Shown here in pieces: positions 30,418 through 39,970 of a stretch of 64,000 bases of DNA. The position numbers and the translations under genes are program-made. Numbering within the stretch: the first letter of the stretch is position 1; each line of letters begins with the position of its first letter. Source of the stretch: Oscillospiraceae bacterium. Lineage in GTDB: Bacteria; Bacillota; Clostridia; Oscillospirales; Ruminococcaceae. The stretch covers positions 1-64,000 of the forward strand of contig JALEOL010000057.1 of assembly GCA_022766785.1 (NCBI GenBank). Direction: 5' to 3'. Under the pieces are notes generated by a model that did not search any database, was not told the origin of the DNA, and saw only the letters and a list, made by a program, of their open reading frames with translations.

Positions 30418-31608
30418 ATGGAAAAAAACAATGCCGCAAAGGGAAAACGAAATCCTGCGGACGAGGCAGGCGGCTCTAAAAAGAATGATCGGAACAACAT
30501 AAACAAATTCAGGAAAAAACGCGCCGCGCGGAAGCTGTGGCTCAATCTTGGCATTCTGACGCTTATCGTTCTGGTCATCGTGCTGGTGGTGGTGAACTGG
30601 AGCAGGATCATCGCTCCGCTGAAGGACGCCGCGCTTGATGTGGGAAAGGGCGGTTTTCCGGTGGCTCTGCCGGGAAGCACCGATTATGTACTGGACGGGC
30701 TGGGGGATAACTTCTGCCTGCTGACCGACACCTATTTCTACACATATAATTCCGACGGCGCTATGATAGCGAATGTCCAGCACGGAATGCAGAACCCGGA
30801 GCTTTGCACAAATTCCCGGCGTGCGCTGATATACGACCGCAAGGGAAAGGAGCTTCAGCTGTATTCGCGCACCGGCGAGGTGTTCAGCACCTCCGTGGAG
30901 GATACGATAGATTTCGCCGAGATAGGCAACAATGAGCGCTGCGCCGTGGTGACGAAATCCGTGAAATACTCCAACTGCCTGTATGTGTTCAACGGCGAGG
31001 GGAAGCAGATATTCCGCTGGGCTTCGCCGGTCTACCTTATCGACCGGGTGGAATTCTCGGACGACGACAACAGCATTTATGCGGCGGTATGCGGTTCAAA
31101 GGACGGCGCGCTGGAGTATTATGTAATGCGCTTCGACCTGGACAACGCCGAGGGAAGCATATGGCAGACCTATGTGGGCGAGCACATGGTGTTCTCTCTG
31201 GAATACTCGGACAGTGGGATATTTGCCGTGAACGCCGTCGGCGCCGGGCTGCTTGACGTAAAGACCGGCGAGCTTACCGCGGAGACGACTTTCATCAGGA
31301 ATGTCGCGCAGATACCCGGCGGAAATATCAGGGCGCTTCTGCTTGAGGACAGCAGCGGAAGCAATGTGCTGACCGTATATGACGACGCCCTGGAGGCTGC
31401 TGCGGCGGTATCGCTTGAGGACGTCACAAGGGTGCGCGAGGATAAGGACAGCATTTATGTGCTGACCGACAGAGAGCTGACGCGCTATGACAGACAGCTC
31501 AATGTCACGGGAAGCTACGAGCTGGACGATGTTTATTCTGATCTTACTATCATAGGCGGCAGCGCTTATATGCTATGCTACAATACGGTTCAGAGGCTGA
31601 CGCTCTGA
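30418..31608 (+). CDS. Membrane-anchored beta-propeller-like protein (DUF5711-like)
   Basis: Basic N-terminus then TM LWLNLGILTLIVLVIVLVVVNW and repeated Y-D-x-K/G strand patterns. Confidence 0.6.
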   Translation: MEKNNAAKGKRNPADEAGGSKKNDRNNINKFRKKRAARKLWLNLGILTLIVLVIVLVVVNWSRIIAPLKDAALDVGKGGFPVALPGSTDYVLDGLGDNFCLLTDTYFYTYNSDGAMIANVQHGMQNPELCTNSRRALIYDRKGKELQLYSRTGEVFSTSVEDTIDFAEIGNNERCAVVTKSVKYSNCLYVFNGEGKQIFRWASPVYLIDRVEFSDDDNSIYAAVCGSKDGALEYYVMRFDLDNAEGSIWQTYVGEHMVFSLEYSDSGIFAVNAVGAGLLDVKTGELTAETTFIRNVAQIPGGNIRALLLEDSSGSNVLTVYDDALEAAAAVSLEDVTRVREDKDSIYVLTDRELTRYDRQLNVTGSYELDDVYSDLTIIGGSAYMLCYNTVQRLTL

Positions 31609-31624
31609 CCGCCGGGAGGGAAAG

Positions 31625-32659
31625 ATGGGTTCTCAGTTTTCTATAATTTATGATATTATCATCGTGGCGGTGCTTGCCGCGGCGGTGTTCAGCGGAGTGA
31701 GAAAGGGCTTCGTCAGCAAGGTCGCGGGACTTGCCGCCGGACTGGTGGGCTTTATCTGCGCTATCTCGCTGAGCAGCCCGGTGGGCGAATGGGCGTACAG
31801 CTCTTTCGTGGAGCAGCCGCTGGAGAAAGCGGTAAGCTCTACCCTGGACGAGAGCATGGGCAGCATATCGCTTATCAGCCTTTCAGATATGGATTTTGAC
31901 AAGGTAAAGGTTTCCGGTACTCAGGTGACTGAGATAGTCCCCGAATACTCCGGCACTGACAAGGCAGTGTTCGACCTGTCCTCGGTGGATCTTTCAGAGA
32001 CAGGCTTCGACCCGTCGGAGCTTGGGAGCTTCGGCTTTTCCGGGACGGAGGATATTTCTTCCCTCAACGGAAAGGCGGCTGAATTCACACGCGGCGATAT
32101 CAGCGGCAGCGGTCTGGGCAGGCTGGTAACGGCGCAGGTCATTTCGGTCAGAATGCTGGATACGCCGCTGTTCAGCCAGATATCGGGATATGTCAGGGTG
32201 ATCGGCGATACTGTTCCGGCGGTGTTCGGGCAGTCTGCGGACAGCATAAGCGGCGGCGACGTCACTGCGCTGCGTTCTCTGGTGCTCACTATGATAAACA
32301 CCTCCGAGTCGGTGAGAGGCTCGATAATGGATCACATGATCCGCCCGTTGTTCACCATTGCAGTGCAGACGGTGGCGTTCATTGTGATATTTGCGGTGGT
32401 GTCCGCGGTCATTGCAATACTTGCCGGAGTGCTAAAAATAGTTAACAAGATCCCGGTGGTTGGCACCGTGAACAGGCTCCTGGGTCTTCTGGCAGGAGCG
32501 ATAAGCGGTCTGCTTTCAGTCGCGGTGATCTGTATCGTGGTGAGATTTCTGGTGAGCCTGACCGATGGCAGCGTGATATTCCTCAATGACTCGACTATCG
32601 GGCAGACGATGCTGTTCAGGTATTTCTATGACATGGATATCCTGAATTTCCTGACATGA
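31625..32659 (+). CDS. CvpA-family-like membrane protein
   Basis: IIYDIIIVAVLAAAVFSGVRKGFVSKVAGLAAGLVGFI; C-terminal TM block KIVNKIPVVGTVNRLLGLLAGAISGLL. Confidence 0.7.
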   Translation: MGSQFSIIYDIIIVAVLAAAVFSGVRKGFVSKVAGLAAGLVGFICAISLSSPVGEWAYSSFVEQPLEKAVSSTLDESMGSISLISLSDMDFDKVKVSGTQVTEIVPEYSGTDKAVFDLSSVDLSETGFDPSELGSFGFSGTEDISSLNGKAAEFTRGDISGSGLGRLVTAQVISVRMLDTPLFSQISGYVRVIGDTVPAVFGQSADSISGGDVTALRSLVLTMINTSESVRGSIMDHMIRPLFTIAVQTVAFIVIFAVVSAVIAILAGVLKIVNKIPVVGTVNRLLGLLAGAISGLLSVAVICIVVRFLVSLTDGSVIFLNDSTIGQTMLFRYFYDMDILNFLT

Positions 32660-32660
32660 C

Positions 32661-33053
32661 ATATGGCAATACCGCACAATTACCGGCTAACGCTTTTGCC
32701 ATACGCTTGCTTGCATTTTTCCGTCAGCAGTTTCCCACTTGAATACGCTTCGCTTCCGTGGGAAACGCCAAGTCGCACAAATTTCGCTTGACAGGCGTGG
32801 TCTCCCCCTGGTGGGGGAGGTGTCACTCAGTGACAGAGGGGTCAGTTTGGCGCAAAATATCTCATAATTGCTAAAAAGATATGTTGCATGTTGCGCCAAA
32901 CTAACGACAGAACAGCCTGCCTGTGCTCAATTTGTACAATCTGCAGGTTTGGCGCAACACGAAACATCATATTAAAGCACTATGTGATATTTTGCGCCAA
33001 ACTAGAAATCTGCTACGCAATCGCACGGCAATAATTATGAGGTATTGCCATAG
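32661..33053. repeat. Composite intergenic element with outer TIR and two internal TTTGGCGCAA hairpins
   Basis: Outer ATGGCAATACC...GGTATTGCCAT; inner AGTTTGGCGCAA...TTGCGCCAAACT twice; CTCCCCCTGGTGGGGGAG and GTGTCACTCAGTGACA palindromes. Confidence 0.8.
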
Positions 33054-33108
33054 TGAAACGATCCTCCGGCTTTTCCGGAGCATTTCAGTATAAAGGTGGT
33101 TCAAACTT

Positions 33109-35481
33109 ATGATGATGTGTTCAAGATGCAAGAAGCGCCCGGCGGTGGTGTTCATCTCCACTTTGCAGGGGAACGAACGGCGCAACGAGGGCATATGCCT
33201 GAAGTGTGCCAAGGAACTGGGGCTTCCGCAGGTGAATGATTACCTCAAGCAGATGGGTATTTCTGAGGAAGATTTTGAGAATGCTTACGACGCTATGTTC
33301 GACGAGAACGGAAATCCCGATCCCTCCCTGCTGGGACAGATGGGATTTCAGGATATAACCAACGGCTTTGACCCCGAGGAGAACAGCGAAAGCCCTGATG
33401 ATGACGACAACGGGGAAGAACTGTTTCAGAAAGGCGGAGCAGGCACAATGCCGGATTTCTTCCGGAAGCTGTTCGGCAGCGCCGGCGGAGAAAAGAACGC
33501 CGAGAAGTCCGCAGACGACGCTTCTCCTGACAAAAAGGAGAAGAAAAAGGAAAAGACCGACAAAAAGCGCAGAAATCTCGAGACCTACTGCACCAACCTC
33601 ACCCGGCGTGCAAAGGAGGGCAAGATCGACCGCATAATCGGCCGTGACAAGGAGATAAGCAGAGTTATCCAGATACTGTCAAGGCGTACGAAGAACAATC
33701 CCTGCCTTATCGGTGAGCCGGGGGTCGGCAAGACCGCTATCGCAGAGGGTATCGCACTCAGACTGGCGGGCGGCGATGTTCCGTTCAGGCTTCAGGGCAA
33801 GGAGCTGTATCTGCTCGACCTCACTGCGCTGGTAGCCGGGACGCAGTTCCGCGGTCAGTTCGAGAGCCGCGTGAAGTCCCTCATCGACGAGATAAAGACG
33901 GCAGGGAACGTCATGCTGTTCATCGACGAGGTTCACAACCTGGTGGGAACCGGCGGCGACTCCGAGGGCACGATGAACGCCGCGAACATGTTCAAGCCGG
34001 CGCTTTCCCGTGGGGAATTACAGGTGATCGGCGCGACAACGTTCGATGAATACCGCAAGTACATCGAAAAGGACAGCGCACTGGAGCGGCGGTTCCAGCC
34101 GGTGACGGTCAACGAGCCGACTATCGAGGACACGGTGAAGCTGCTGGAGGGCATCAAGGAGTACTACGAGGAGCACCACAAGGTCAGCGTTTCCCCGGAG
34201 ATCACCCGTATGTGCGCCGTTCTGTCTGAAAGATACATCAATGACAGGTTCCTGCCGGATAAGGCTATAGACCTGCTGGACGAAGCCTGCGCCTGTGCAA
34301 GTCTTGGCAGCCCGGATATCACGGAGTATGAAAAGCTGAAGTCCAGAATGGCGCAGCTGCGCGCGGACGAAAGCAGGATCGCTGCCGAAAGCCCGGATAT
34401 AGATTACGAGAAGCTCGCCGACGTCAAGATGCAGATAGCGCAGACCAACGACGGCATCGACAAGGTAAAGGACAAGGCGGAGCATGTGAAGGTCACTATC
34501 GACGATATCTCCAAGGTCATTGAGATGTGGACGGGTATCCCTGCAAACAAGATCAAGGAGACTGAATACAAGCGCATCGGCAGCCTGGAGCAGCACCTTA
34601 AAGAGCATGTCATCGGTCAGGACGAGGCATGCAGCCTGGTCGCAAAAGCGATAAAGCGCACCAGGGTGCAGCTCACCGACAGGCGCAGACCGGCTTCTTT
34701 CATTTTCGTAGGACCTACCGGAGTGGGAAAGACGGAGCTTGTTAAAGTGCTGGCAAAGGAAATGTTCGACACCGTTGAGCCGCTTATCAGGCTTGATATG
34801 TCTGAATACATGGAAAAGCACAGCGTGTCAAAGATCATAGGCTCGCCCCCCGGCTATGTCGGCTACGACGAGGCAGGTCAGCTTACCGAGAGGGTGCGCC
34901 GCAGGCCGTATTCCGTCATTCTGTTCGACGAGATCGAGAAAGCTCACCCGGACGTTATGAATATCCTGCTCCAGATACTGGACGAGGGCAAGATAAACGA
35001 CGCCCACGGCAGGTCGGTGAGCTTTGAGAATACCATAATCTGCATGACATCTAACGCCGGTTCGTCAACAGGAAGCAACAGCGTGGGCTTCACAAAGACC
35101 GAGGGCGATGTCAGCAGAGAGCGCGCGATGAAGGGTCTGCGCGAGTTCCTGAGACCGGAATTCATCGGACGCATCGACGAGGTGATCGTGTTCAAGCCGC
35201 TCAGCGTTGAGAACTACGCGGATATCGCAAAGCTGATGGTGGGTGAGCTTGTAACGCCGCTTGCCGAAAAGAAGATCACGTTGAATATTGGTGAGGGTGT
35301 TTACATGGCGATCGCAAAGAAGTCCCACGGCGGCAAGTACGGCGGCAGAGATATCCGCAGGGTCATCCGCAGCGATATCGAGGATCCTATCGCCGAGATT
35401 ATCATCGACCACGCCGAGCAGCAGCTGTCCGAGATAAACATCAGCACCGACGGCGACGCGATAAAGGTGGACTGCAAGTGA
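33109..35481 (+). CDS. ClpC/ClpE-type AAA+ ATPase with N-terminal zinc finger
   Basis: [28 protein letters not shown]; two AAA modules ([28 protein letters not shown]). Confidence 0.93.
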   Translation: MMMCSRCKKRPAVVFISTLQGNERRNEGICLKCAKELGLPQVNDYLKQMGISEEDFENAYDAMFDENGNPDPSLLGQMGFQDITNGFDPEENSESPDDDDNGEELFQKGGAGTMPDFFRKLFGSAGGEKNAEKSADDASPDKKEKKKEKTDKKRRNLETYCTNLTRRAKEGKIDRIIGRDKEISRVIQILSRRTKNNPCLIGEPGVGKTAIAEGIALRLAGGDVPFRLQGKELYLLDLTALVAGTQFRGQFESRVKSLIDEIKTAGNVMLFIDEVHNLVGTGGDSEGTMNAANMFKPALSRGELQVIGATTFDEYRKYIEKDSALERRFQPVTVNEPTIEDTVKLLEGIKEYYEEHHKVSVSPEITRMCAVLSERYINDRFLPDKAIDLLDEACACASLGSPDITEYEKLKSRMAQLRADESRIAAESPDIDYEKLADVKMQIAQTNDGIDKVKDKAEHVKVTIDDISKVIEMWTGIPANKIKETEYKRIGSLEQHLKEHVIGQDEACSLVAKAIKRTRVQLTDRRRPASFIFVGPTGVGKTELVKVLAKEMFDTVEPLIRLDMSEYMEKHSVSKIIGSPPGYVGYDEAGQLTERVRRRPYSVILFDEIEKAHPDVMNILLQILDEGKINDAHGRSVSFENTIICMTSNAGSSTGSNSVGFTKTEGDVSRERAMKGLREFLRPEFIGRIDEVIVFKPLSVENYADIAKLMVGELVTPLAEKKITLNIGEGVYMAIAKKSHGGKYGGRDIRRVIRSDIEDPIAEIIIDHAEQQLSEINISTDGDAIKVDCK

Positions 35482-36185
35482 GCGTGATCCTTGTTACCGG
35501 CGGCACCGGCGCTATTGGCAGCGCGATCGCCGCTGAGTTCGCAAAGACAGACGATGTTATAATCACATACAATTCCCGGGAGGAGCAGGCAAAGCGGCTC
35601 TGCACGGAGCTTCACTGCTCGGCTGTGCAGGCGGACGTGTCGGACTATGCTTCGGCACAGAATGCCGTGGAAAAAGTGCTCCGGGATCACGGCAGGATAG
35701 ACGTGCTGGTGAATAACGCCGGGATATCCCAGATAAAGCTGTTCACGGATATCACCCCGGAGGACTGGCAGAATGTCATGAATGTTGATCTGAACGGGGT
35801 GTATAATATGACGCACGCTGCGGTTCGCTCCATGATAAACCGCAAAAGCGGCGCGATCGTCAATATTTCGTCAGTGTGGGGAGTGTACGGCGGATCCTGC
35901 GAGAGCGCTTATTCAGCGGCAAAGGCAGGGGTCATCGGACTTACTAAGGCTCTGGCACGGGAACTTGGAGCCTCGGGCATAACCGTGAACTGCGTAGCCC
36001 CCGGAGTGATCGACAGCCCGATGAACAGCTCGCACCTTACCCAGGAGGAGCTTTCGGAGCTTTCTGAGCAGACCCCGGTGTGCCGTCTGGGACAGCCCTC
36101 TGAGGTCGCAAAGGCAGTCAGGGCGCTGGCTGAGAACCGTTTTATCACCGGGCAGGTGCTGGGGGTTGACGGCGGATTCTGTTGA
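35478..36185 (+). CDS. SDR-family oxidoreductase (FabG-like)
   Basis: VTGGTGAIGSAIAAEFA; VNNAGIS; YSAAKAGVIGLTKALAREL; GVDGGFC. Confidence 0.9.
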   Translation: MSVILVTGGTGAIGSAIAAEFAKTDDVIITYNSREEQAKRLCTELHCSAVQADVSDYASAQNAVEKVLRDHGRIDVLVNNAGISQIKLFTDITPEDWQNVMNVDLNGVYNMTHAAVRSMINRKSGAIVNISSVWGVYGGSCESAYSAAKAGVIGLTKALARELGASGITVNCVAPGVIDSPMNSSHLTQEELSELSEQTPVCRLGQPSEVAKAVRALAENRFITGQVLGVDGGFC

Positions 36186-36282
36186 ATTCAGATAAATGCG
36201 ACACTAGTTCCGTTAAACAATATGACTAAAAATTCAGACGGTTTTTGTATTTGTTTTGTCAAAAAAAACACAAACTTTTTGG

Positions 36283-36311
36283 TTGAATTTTTGGTGAAAA
36301 TATAGTATAAT
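36283..36311 (+). promoter_or_regulatory. Promoter of oadG-oadB
   Basis: TTGAAT-17 nt-TATAAT. Confidence 0.75.
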
Positions 36312-36363
36312 AAATTTGATTTAAAATTCCGAAAGGCGATTTCGGCAAAAAAGGAGACTTAAT

Positions 36364-36939
36364 ATGAACATCGCTTATTCCATTCTGTCGGCTGCGGCTA
36401 GTGTAGAAGCGACTGCAACAGAGGAAGCGTACTCCGGCCCCTGGAAGAATGTCATTGAGGCTTTTCACTCCACCGCTGAGGCGGGAAGTGATCAGACGGC
36501 AGGCGTTGTTGACAGGATCCAGGCGCTGCCTGACGCTCATACACAGCTCACTGACCCTGATTACTGGGGTTCGGTCGGTATCATAACGCTCACCGGTATA
36601 CTGGTTGTATTCTTTATCCTGGCGATCCTTATCTTCCTGTTCTGGCTGATGGGCACTATCTTCAAGAATATCGACAAGAGCAAGAAGGCAAAGGCTGAGG
36701 CTGCAAAGGCGGCTGCTGTCAAGACTGCTCCAGCTCCTGCGCCGGCTCCCGTTGAGCAGGTCGTTCCGGAAGCGGTCGATGACGACGATGAGATAATGGC
36801 TGTCATCAGCGCGGCGATCGCTGCTTACGCCGAGGATGAGGGCACCGCCTACACCATCAGGGATGTAAAGCGCCGTGACAACAGGTCGCGCTCGGCATGG
36901 AGCCTTGCTGGTATCGGTGAGAATACGCGCCCGTTCTGA
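36364..36939 (+). CDS. Sodium-pump decarboxylase gamma subunit (OadG family)
   Basis: Single TM then Ala/Pro-rich linker then MAVISAAIAAYAEDEGTAYTIRDVKRRDNRSRSAWSLAGIGENTRPF. Confidence 0.85.
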   Translation: MNIAYSILSAAASVEATATEEAYSGPWKNVIEAFHSTAEAGSDQTAGVVDRIQALPDAHTQLTDPDYWGSVGIITLTGILVVFFILAILIFLFWLMGTIFKNIDKSKKAKAEAAKAAAVKTAPAPAPAPVEQVVPEAVDDDDEIMAVISAAIAAYAEDEGTAYTIRDVKRRDNRSRSAWSLAGIGENTRPF

Positions 36940-36965
36940 GAACAGACAGAAAGGAATATTGAAGC

Positions 36966-38240
36966 ATGGAAATATTTGTTGATACCATAAAATCGCTCGC
37001 CACTGGCTCCGGCTTCGCAGGCTTCGGAGTGGAGAACGGCTGGCAGAGCATCATTATGATACTGCTTTCCTTCGTCCTGTTCTATCTGGCGATAAAGAAG
37101 CAGTACGAGCCGCTGCTGATGCTGCCTATTGCATTCGGTATGCTGCTCACCAACCTCCCCGGCAGCGGACTTTATCACGCTGAACTGTGGAACCCGGCGA
37201 CAAACCCGTATTTCGCCCCCGAATATCTCCAGGAGGGCGCAAATCTCACAATAACCTATGTCAAGGAAGTCAGCCTGGATTACGGCAGAGTGCTTCACGA
37301 GGGCGGTCTGCTGGATATGCTGTACCTCGGCGTTAAGCTCGGTATCTATCCGCCTATCATCTTCCTCGGCATCGGCGCTATGACTGACTTCGGCCCGCTG
37401 ATCGCAAACCCGAAGAGCTTCCTGCTCGGCGCGGCTGCACAGGGCGGTATCTTCTTTACATTCCTCGGTGCGTGCCTTATCAATGCCACCGGTATCGGCG
37501 ACGGCTTCAGCCTGAAGCAGGCGGCTTCTATCGCTATCATCGGCGGTGCGGACGGCCCTACGGCTATCTTCCTTACATCAAAGCTCGCTCCTGAGCTGCT
37601 CGGCTCTATCGCGGTGGCGGCTTACTCCTACATGGCGCTTGTGCCGGTTATTCAGCCGCCTATCATGAAGCTGCTCACCACAAAGAAAGAGCGCGAGGTC
37701 AAGATGGGTCAGCTCCGTCAGGTCTCCAAGCTGGAGAAGGTCGTATTCCCGATCGCAGTTACCGTTATCGTAGTTCTTATCGTTCCGGACGCGGCTTCAC
37801 TTGTCGGAATGCTCATGCTTGGTAATCTCATGAAGGAGTCCGGCGTTTGCGAACGTCTGGTAAAGACCGCTACAAACGAACTGATGAACATTATCACAAT
37901 TTTCCTTGGTGTTACGGTGGGTGCGACAGCGGTTGCACAGAACTTCCTCAAGGTCGATACGCTGCTCATCATCGCACTGGGTCTTATCGCATTCTGCATT
38001 GGTACTGCATGCGGCGTACTGCTCGGCAAGCTGATGTATCTGCTTTCCGGTGGAAAGATAAATCCGCTGATCGGCTCCGCCGGCGTTTCGGCGGTTCCAA
38101 TGGCGGCTCGTGTTTCACAGAAGGTCGGTCAGGAGACCAATCCTTCCAACTTCCTGCTGATGCACGCTATGGGTCCGAACGTTGCAGGCGTTATCGGTTC
38201 AGCCGTTGCGGCAGGCGTACTGCTCAGTGTGCTTGGTTAA
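36966..38240 (+). CDS. Sodium-ion-translocating decarboxylase beta subunit (OadB family)
   Basis: FLGIGAMTDFGPLIANPKSFLLGAAAQGGIFFTFLGA; IIGGADGPTAIFLTSKLAPELLGSIAVAAYSYMALVPVIQPPIMK. Confidence 0.95.
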   Translation: MEIFVDTIKSLATGSGFAGFGVENGWQSIIMILLSFVLFYLAIKKQYEPLLMLPIAFGMLLTNLPGSGLYHAELWNPATNPYFAPEYLQEGANLTITYVKEVSLDYGRVLHEGGLLDMLYLGVKLGIYPPIIFLGIGAMTDFGPLIANPKSFLLGAAAQGGIFFTFLGACLINATGIGDGFSLKQAASIAIIGGADGPTAIFLTSKLAPELLGSIAVAAYSYMALVPVIQPPIMKLLTTKKEREVKMGQLRQVSKLEKVVFPIAVTVIVVLIVPDAASLVGMLMLGNLMKESGVCERLVKTATNELMNIITIFLGVTVGATAVAQNFLKVDTLLIIALGLIAFCIGTACGVLLGKLMYLLSGGKINPLIGSAGVSAVPMAARVSQKVGQETNPSNFLLMHAMGPNVAGVIGSAVAAGVLLSVLG

Positions 38241-38250
38241 ACTGAATATC

Positions 38251-38282
38251 AAAGGCGGTCGGTGTTTCCGGTCGCCTTTTTT
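38251..38282 (+). terminator. Rho-independent terminator
   Basis: AAAGGCGGTCGG-tgtt-TCCGGTCGCCTTTTTT. Confidence 0.85.
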
Positions 38283-38302
38283 CACGAGTTTTATAAAATC
38301 TA

Positions 38303-38331
38303 TTGAAAAATCAAGCAAATTTTGATATAAT
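38303..38331 (+). promoter_or_regulatory. Promoter of pyrB
   Basis: TTGAAA-17 nt-TATAAT. Confidence 0.7.
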
Positions 38332-38361
38332 ATAAAGAAAAACACAGGAAAGGTGATCTGC

Positions 38362-39444
38362 TTGAACCAGAAATTCAATAACCTGATCGATATGGACGAT
38401 TACAGCGTTTCCCAGTGGAACGCCATGGTAAGGCTTGCCGAGGATATCATGCGCCGACCGGAAAGCTATGCCGACAAATGCCGGGGAAAGATCATGGCAA
38501 CGCTTTTTTATGAGCCTTCCACGCGCACCCAGATGAGCTTCCAGGCGGCTATGATACGGCTCGGCGGCAGCGTTATCGGCTTTGACAATCCCGGAAATTC
38601 CTCCGTGTCAAAGGGAGAGAACTTAAAGGATACGATAAAGATCGTCAGCAGCTATTCCGATATACTGGTAATGCGGCACAATCAGGAAGGCTCCGCGAGG
38701 GCGGCGGCGCTTTCGGCGGAGTGCCCTGTCATCAACGCCGGTGACGGCGGACATCTCCACCCGACCCAGACCCTCACCGACCTGCTTACCCTGAAAACTG
38801 AATTGGGCAGGCTTGACGATCTCACTGTGGGGCTGTGCGGCGACCTCAAGTACGGCAGGACTGTCCACTCGATACTAAAGGCGCTTTCCTGCTACAAGAA
38901 CAACAGATTTATCCTGATATCCACCCCTGCGCTGGGGCTGCCGGAATACATCAAGGACGTGCTCAGGGCGCGCGGCTGCGAGTTCCGGGAGGTCAACACC
39001 ATTGAGGAGGCTCTGCCGGAGCTTGACATGCTGTACATGACCAGGATCCAGCAGGAGCGATTCCCGTCAACGGAGGAGTACGAGAAGCAGAAGGGCGTTT
39101 ATATCCTCACCCGGGAAAAAATGCAGCTTGCACGAAAAGATATGATCGTAATGCACCCCCTGCCCAGGGTGAACGAGATAGAGGTCAGCATTGACGACGA
39201 CCCCCGTGCCGCGTACTTCCGCCAGGCAAAATGCGGAATGTATGTCCGCATGGCGCTGATACTCACGACGCTCAACAACGAACTGAAAGCAAATCCCCTG
39301 CTGGTGGGGACTATCCACAATGAATGTCAGTGCACAAATCCCAAGTGCATCACCCAGACGGAGAAATACCTTCCGCACAGCTTCAGGAAGTACGGAGATA
39401 TGCTGATCTGCGAGTACTGCGATGAACGAGTGCTGATGAAATGA
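38362..39444 (+). CDS. pyrB: Aspartate carbamoyltransferase catalytic chain with C-terminal PyrI-type zinc ribbon
   Basis: FYEPSTRTQMSFQAAM, GDGGHLHPTQTLTDLLT, MHPLPRVNEI; C-terminus CTNPKCITQTEKYLPHSFRKYGDMLICEYC (Cx4C...Cx2C). TTG start at 38362 or GTG at 38353. Confidence 0.93.
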   Translation: MNQKFNNLIDMDDYSVSQWNAMVRLAEDIMRRPESYADKCRGKIMATLFYEPSTRTQMSFQAAMIRLGGSVIGFDNPGNSSVSKGENLKDTIKIVSSYSDILVMRHNQEGSARAAALSAECPVINAGDGGHLHPTQTLTDLLTLKTELGRLDDLTVGLCGDLKYGRTVHSILKALSCYKNNRFILISTPALGLPEYIKDVLRARGCEFREVNTIEEALPELDMLYMTRIQQERFPSTEEYEKQKGVYILTREKMQLARKDMIVMHPLPRVNEIEVSIDDDPRAAYFRQAKCGMYVRMALILTTLNNELKANPLLVGTIHNECQCTNPKCITQTEKYLPHSFRKYGDMLICEYCDERVLMK

Positions 39445-39514
39445 TCTTTGCCGCTTCTGACTGGTTCAGGGGCGGTTGGTTTTAGCAGGTCTGTTTTTGC
39501 GGAAGAGTGATATT

Positions 39515-39970
39515 ATGAAAAGTGCATTATATCTGATCTGGCAGTGTACATGGGGCGTTTTGCAGTCGCTGACAGGCGCGGTGATCTTCCTGCTGCATAT
39601 CCGTGACAGACACTGCTGCTTTCACGGCGCGGTCGTCACTGAATGGAAATACGGTTCGAGCGTTTCACTGGGAATGTTCGTCTTTATCACACACGACCCG
39701 TATTATTCCGGGCTGAAAGACGGGTGCACAAAGGCTGAGCATTCACAGAAACTCCTCGCACATGAGTACGGGCACACTGTCCAGTCGCTTATTTTAGGGC
39801 CGCTATATCTGTTTGTGATCGGCATTCCGTCAATTTTGTGGGCAGGGCTTCCGCCGTGCAGAAGAAAACGCAGGGAGCAGGGGATATCGTATTATTCTTT
39901 TTATACAGAGAAGTGGGCGGACTTTCTGGGAGAAAAAGTGACAAAACTGTCAATGGAGGAACTATGGTAA
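39515..39970 (+). CDS. Membrane protein with HExxH motif
   Basis: LLAHEYGHTVQSLILGPLYLFVIGIPSILWAG. Confidence 0.65.
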   Translation: MKSALYLIWQCTWGVLQSLTGAVIFLLHIRDRHCCFHGAVVTEWKYGSSVSLGMFVFITHDPYYSGLKDGCTKAEHSQKLLAHEYGHTVQSLILGPLYLFVIGIPSILWAGLPPCRRKRREQGISYYSFYTEKWADFLGEKVTKLSMEELW

